Shown: piece after piece, positions 63,213-64,000 of the stretch
Layout of the letters: each line of letters begins with the position of its first letter
Position numbering within the stretch: position 1 is the first letter of the stretch
Source: Limisphaerales bacterium
GTDB lineage: Bacteria > Verrucomicrobiota > Verrucomicrobiia > Limisphaerales > UBA1100
Assembly: GCA_014382585.1 (NCBI GenBank)
Contig: JACNJL010000045.1
Span: 1 to 64,000 of the forward strand
Length of the DNA: 64,000 nucleotides
Direction of reading: 5' to 3'
The notes under the pieces: generated by a model
The model's input: the letters and a program-made list of their open reading frames with translations, nothing else
Databases searched by the model: none
What the model was told of the DNA's origin: nothing
Made by a program: the position numbers and the translations under genes

Positions 63213-64000
63213 ATGACGGTGGAATTGAAACAATACTGCCCGTATTGCAGTGGCAAGATTGCCTATCCGCAGGCCTTGGCAGGCACCGCCACCCATTGCC
63301 CGCATTGTCGGCGCGAAGTGGAGTTGGCAAAAGATGTGCTGCAGGATTGCCGCTCATGCGGGGAAAAAATGGTATTTTCTGAATCGATGGTGGGCGAGCA
63401 GGTGCGCTGTCCGGGCTGTGGGCGAACACTAAAACTGCACCGGCCCGCGAAGGATGCCCTGTGGCGCTCAGGCAATACAGAGGAGACTGCCTTGGCCAAG
63501 AGTCAGTTTTTCCTAGTCATGCGCGGGCAAACGGAGGGCCCGTTCACCGAGGCGGAGGTGTGCAATTATATTGAGAAAGACTGGGTGCGCGCGGACACGC
63601 GGGTGCAAATGGGCGCGGGCGGGGCGTGGCTTATCATTGGTCAAGTGCCGCAGTTTGCCGCGAGCTTTGCCCAGCAGCGGGCGCCCAAGATGGCGGTGGA
63701 GGAGGAGTTTACCGACTCAGGTCCCCCGGAAATTACCGTGCAGCTGGGCGACCAGAATTATGGCCCGTACACCGTCGGTCAAGTGCGTCACGCGCTCAAG
63801 ATTGGTTCATTCGACGGGTACGCCAAGGCGCATCGTCCCGGAATGCCCGGCTGGCTGCCGCTAAAAAAATGGGGAGAATTCAAAAATCTAGAAGTGGTCA
63901 AGGCGCTGGGCGCTGGCTCCAAAAGCTCGAAAAACCAAGGGTTCCCGTGCGCCATAGAGTGTTTGTTGACGGGACTTATCTTCTGGGTCGTCGCTTTGTT
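63213..64000 (+). CDS. Double zinc-ribbon, double GYF_2 protein, 3' end cut by window
   Basis: ATG 63213 opens a frame that runs through the right edge (262 codons visible). It starts with two zinc-ribbon knuckle pairs: YCPYCSGKIAYP with CPHCRREVEL, then CRSCGEKMVF with CPGCGRTLKL. Two GYF_2 domains follow: FFLVMRGQTEGPFTEAEVCN and VQLGDQNYGPYTVGQVRHAL with GMPGWLPLKKW. A hydrophobic stretch (CLLTGLIFWVVAL) at the edge suggests a membrane segment. It is a larger relative of the preceding gene product and probably co-transcribed with it. Function unknown; a membrane adaptor recognising proline-rich partners is inference. Confidence 0.82.
   Translation, partial: MTVELKQYCPYCSGKIAYPQALAGTATHCPHCRREVELAKDVLQDCRSCGEKMVFSESMVGEQVRCPGCGRTLKLHRPAKDALWRSGNTEETALAKSQFFLVMRGQTEGPFTEAEVCNYIEKDWVRADTRVQMGAGGAWLIIGQVPQFAASFAQQRAPKMAVEEEFTDSGPPEITVQLGDQNYGPYTVGQVRHALKIGSFDGYAKAHRPGMPGWLPLKKWGEFKNLEVVKALGAGSKSSKNQGFPCAIECLLTGLIFWVVAL

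Overview
The window looks like chromosome from a free-living Verrucomicrobiota bacterium. A subdivision-3 (Pedosphaera/Limisphaera-type) relative is my best guess. The main reason is the many copies of families typical of Planctomycetes and Verrucomicrobia: DUF1549/DUF1553 'PSD1' heme proteins (five), DUF1501 Tat-exported proteins (three), DUF1552, DUF1587/1592/1588/1585, a PVC-type heme-binding beta-propeller protein, DUF1080, GYF_2 and LamG modules. Most of the DNA is GC-rich. I saw no tRNA, rRNA or CRISPR array.

Layout. (1) 2-15295 (+): one long operon-like run of a DUF1549/1553 protein (cut by the left edge), DUF1501, DUF1552, DUF1592/1588 and a beta-propeller/cytochrome c protein, followed by a ribose-type ABC importer (binding lipoprotein, ATPase, permease with an unusual periplasmic insert). 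It suggests surface or periplasmic oxidative processing of a glycan coupled to sugar import. (2) 15292-18317 (-): a PhzF-family enzyme and a MacB/LolD-type ABC pair. (3) 18356-22715 (-): an AT-richer island with an exported AHH-nuclease polymorphic toxin, its overlapping immunity gene, a second immunity gene frameshifted in a G9 tract, and three copies of a DUF1553-gene 3' end as direct repeats. This is the most novel-looking locus. (4) 22665-31282: a full DUF1549/1553 gene with an ankyrin lipoprotein, malate:quinone oxidoreductase, a RelE-type toxin-antitoxin pair, a ROK kinase, queH, a secreted metallo-beta-lactamase-fold protein and a His/Asp-rich metal-binding lipoprotein. (5) 31335-43109: three more DUF1549/1553 genes with DUF1501, WD40 and DUF1080 partners. 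(6) 43257-47841: assimilatory sulfate reduction (sulfite reductase, cysH, cysD, cysN) behind a good sigma70-type promoter. (7) 47850-51638: vapBC, a peroxiredoxin with a clear terminator, glpK and a glycerol facilitator. (8) 51696-56038: two paralogous membrane proteins with an unfamiliar repeat, zinc ribbons and a ribosomal-L7/L12-like C-terminus, next to a strong hairpin and a stand-alone reverse transcriptase. (9) 56160-64000: leaderless nadA, an alpha/beta hydrolase, an amidohydrolase, a Ser/Thr kinase with an ECF sigma factor, and two divergently transcribed GYF_2-domain proteins, the last cut by the right edge.

Starts were chosen from signal peptides, Shine-Dalgarno-like sequences, 4-base ATGA overlaps and family N-termini, so several differ from the longest open frame. 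Family assignments are from reading translations by eye; no database search was run. Intergenic gaps are all shorter than about 200 bases, and those with visible structure are listed.
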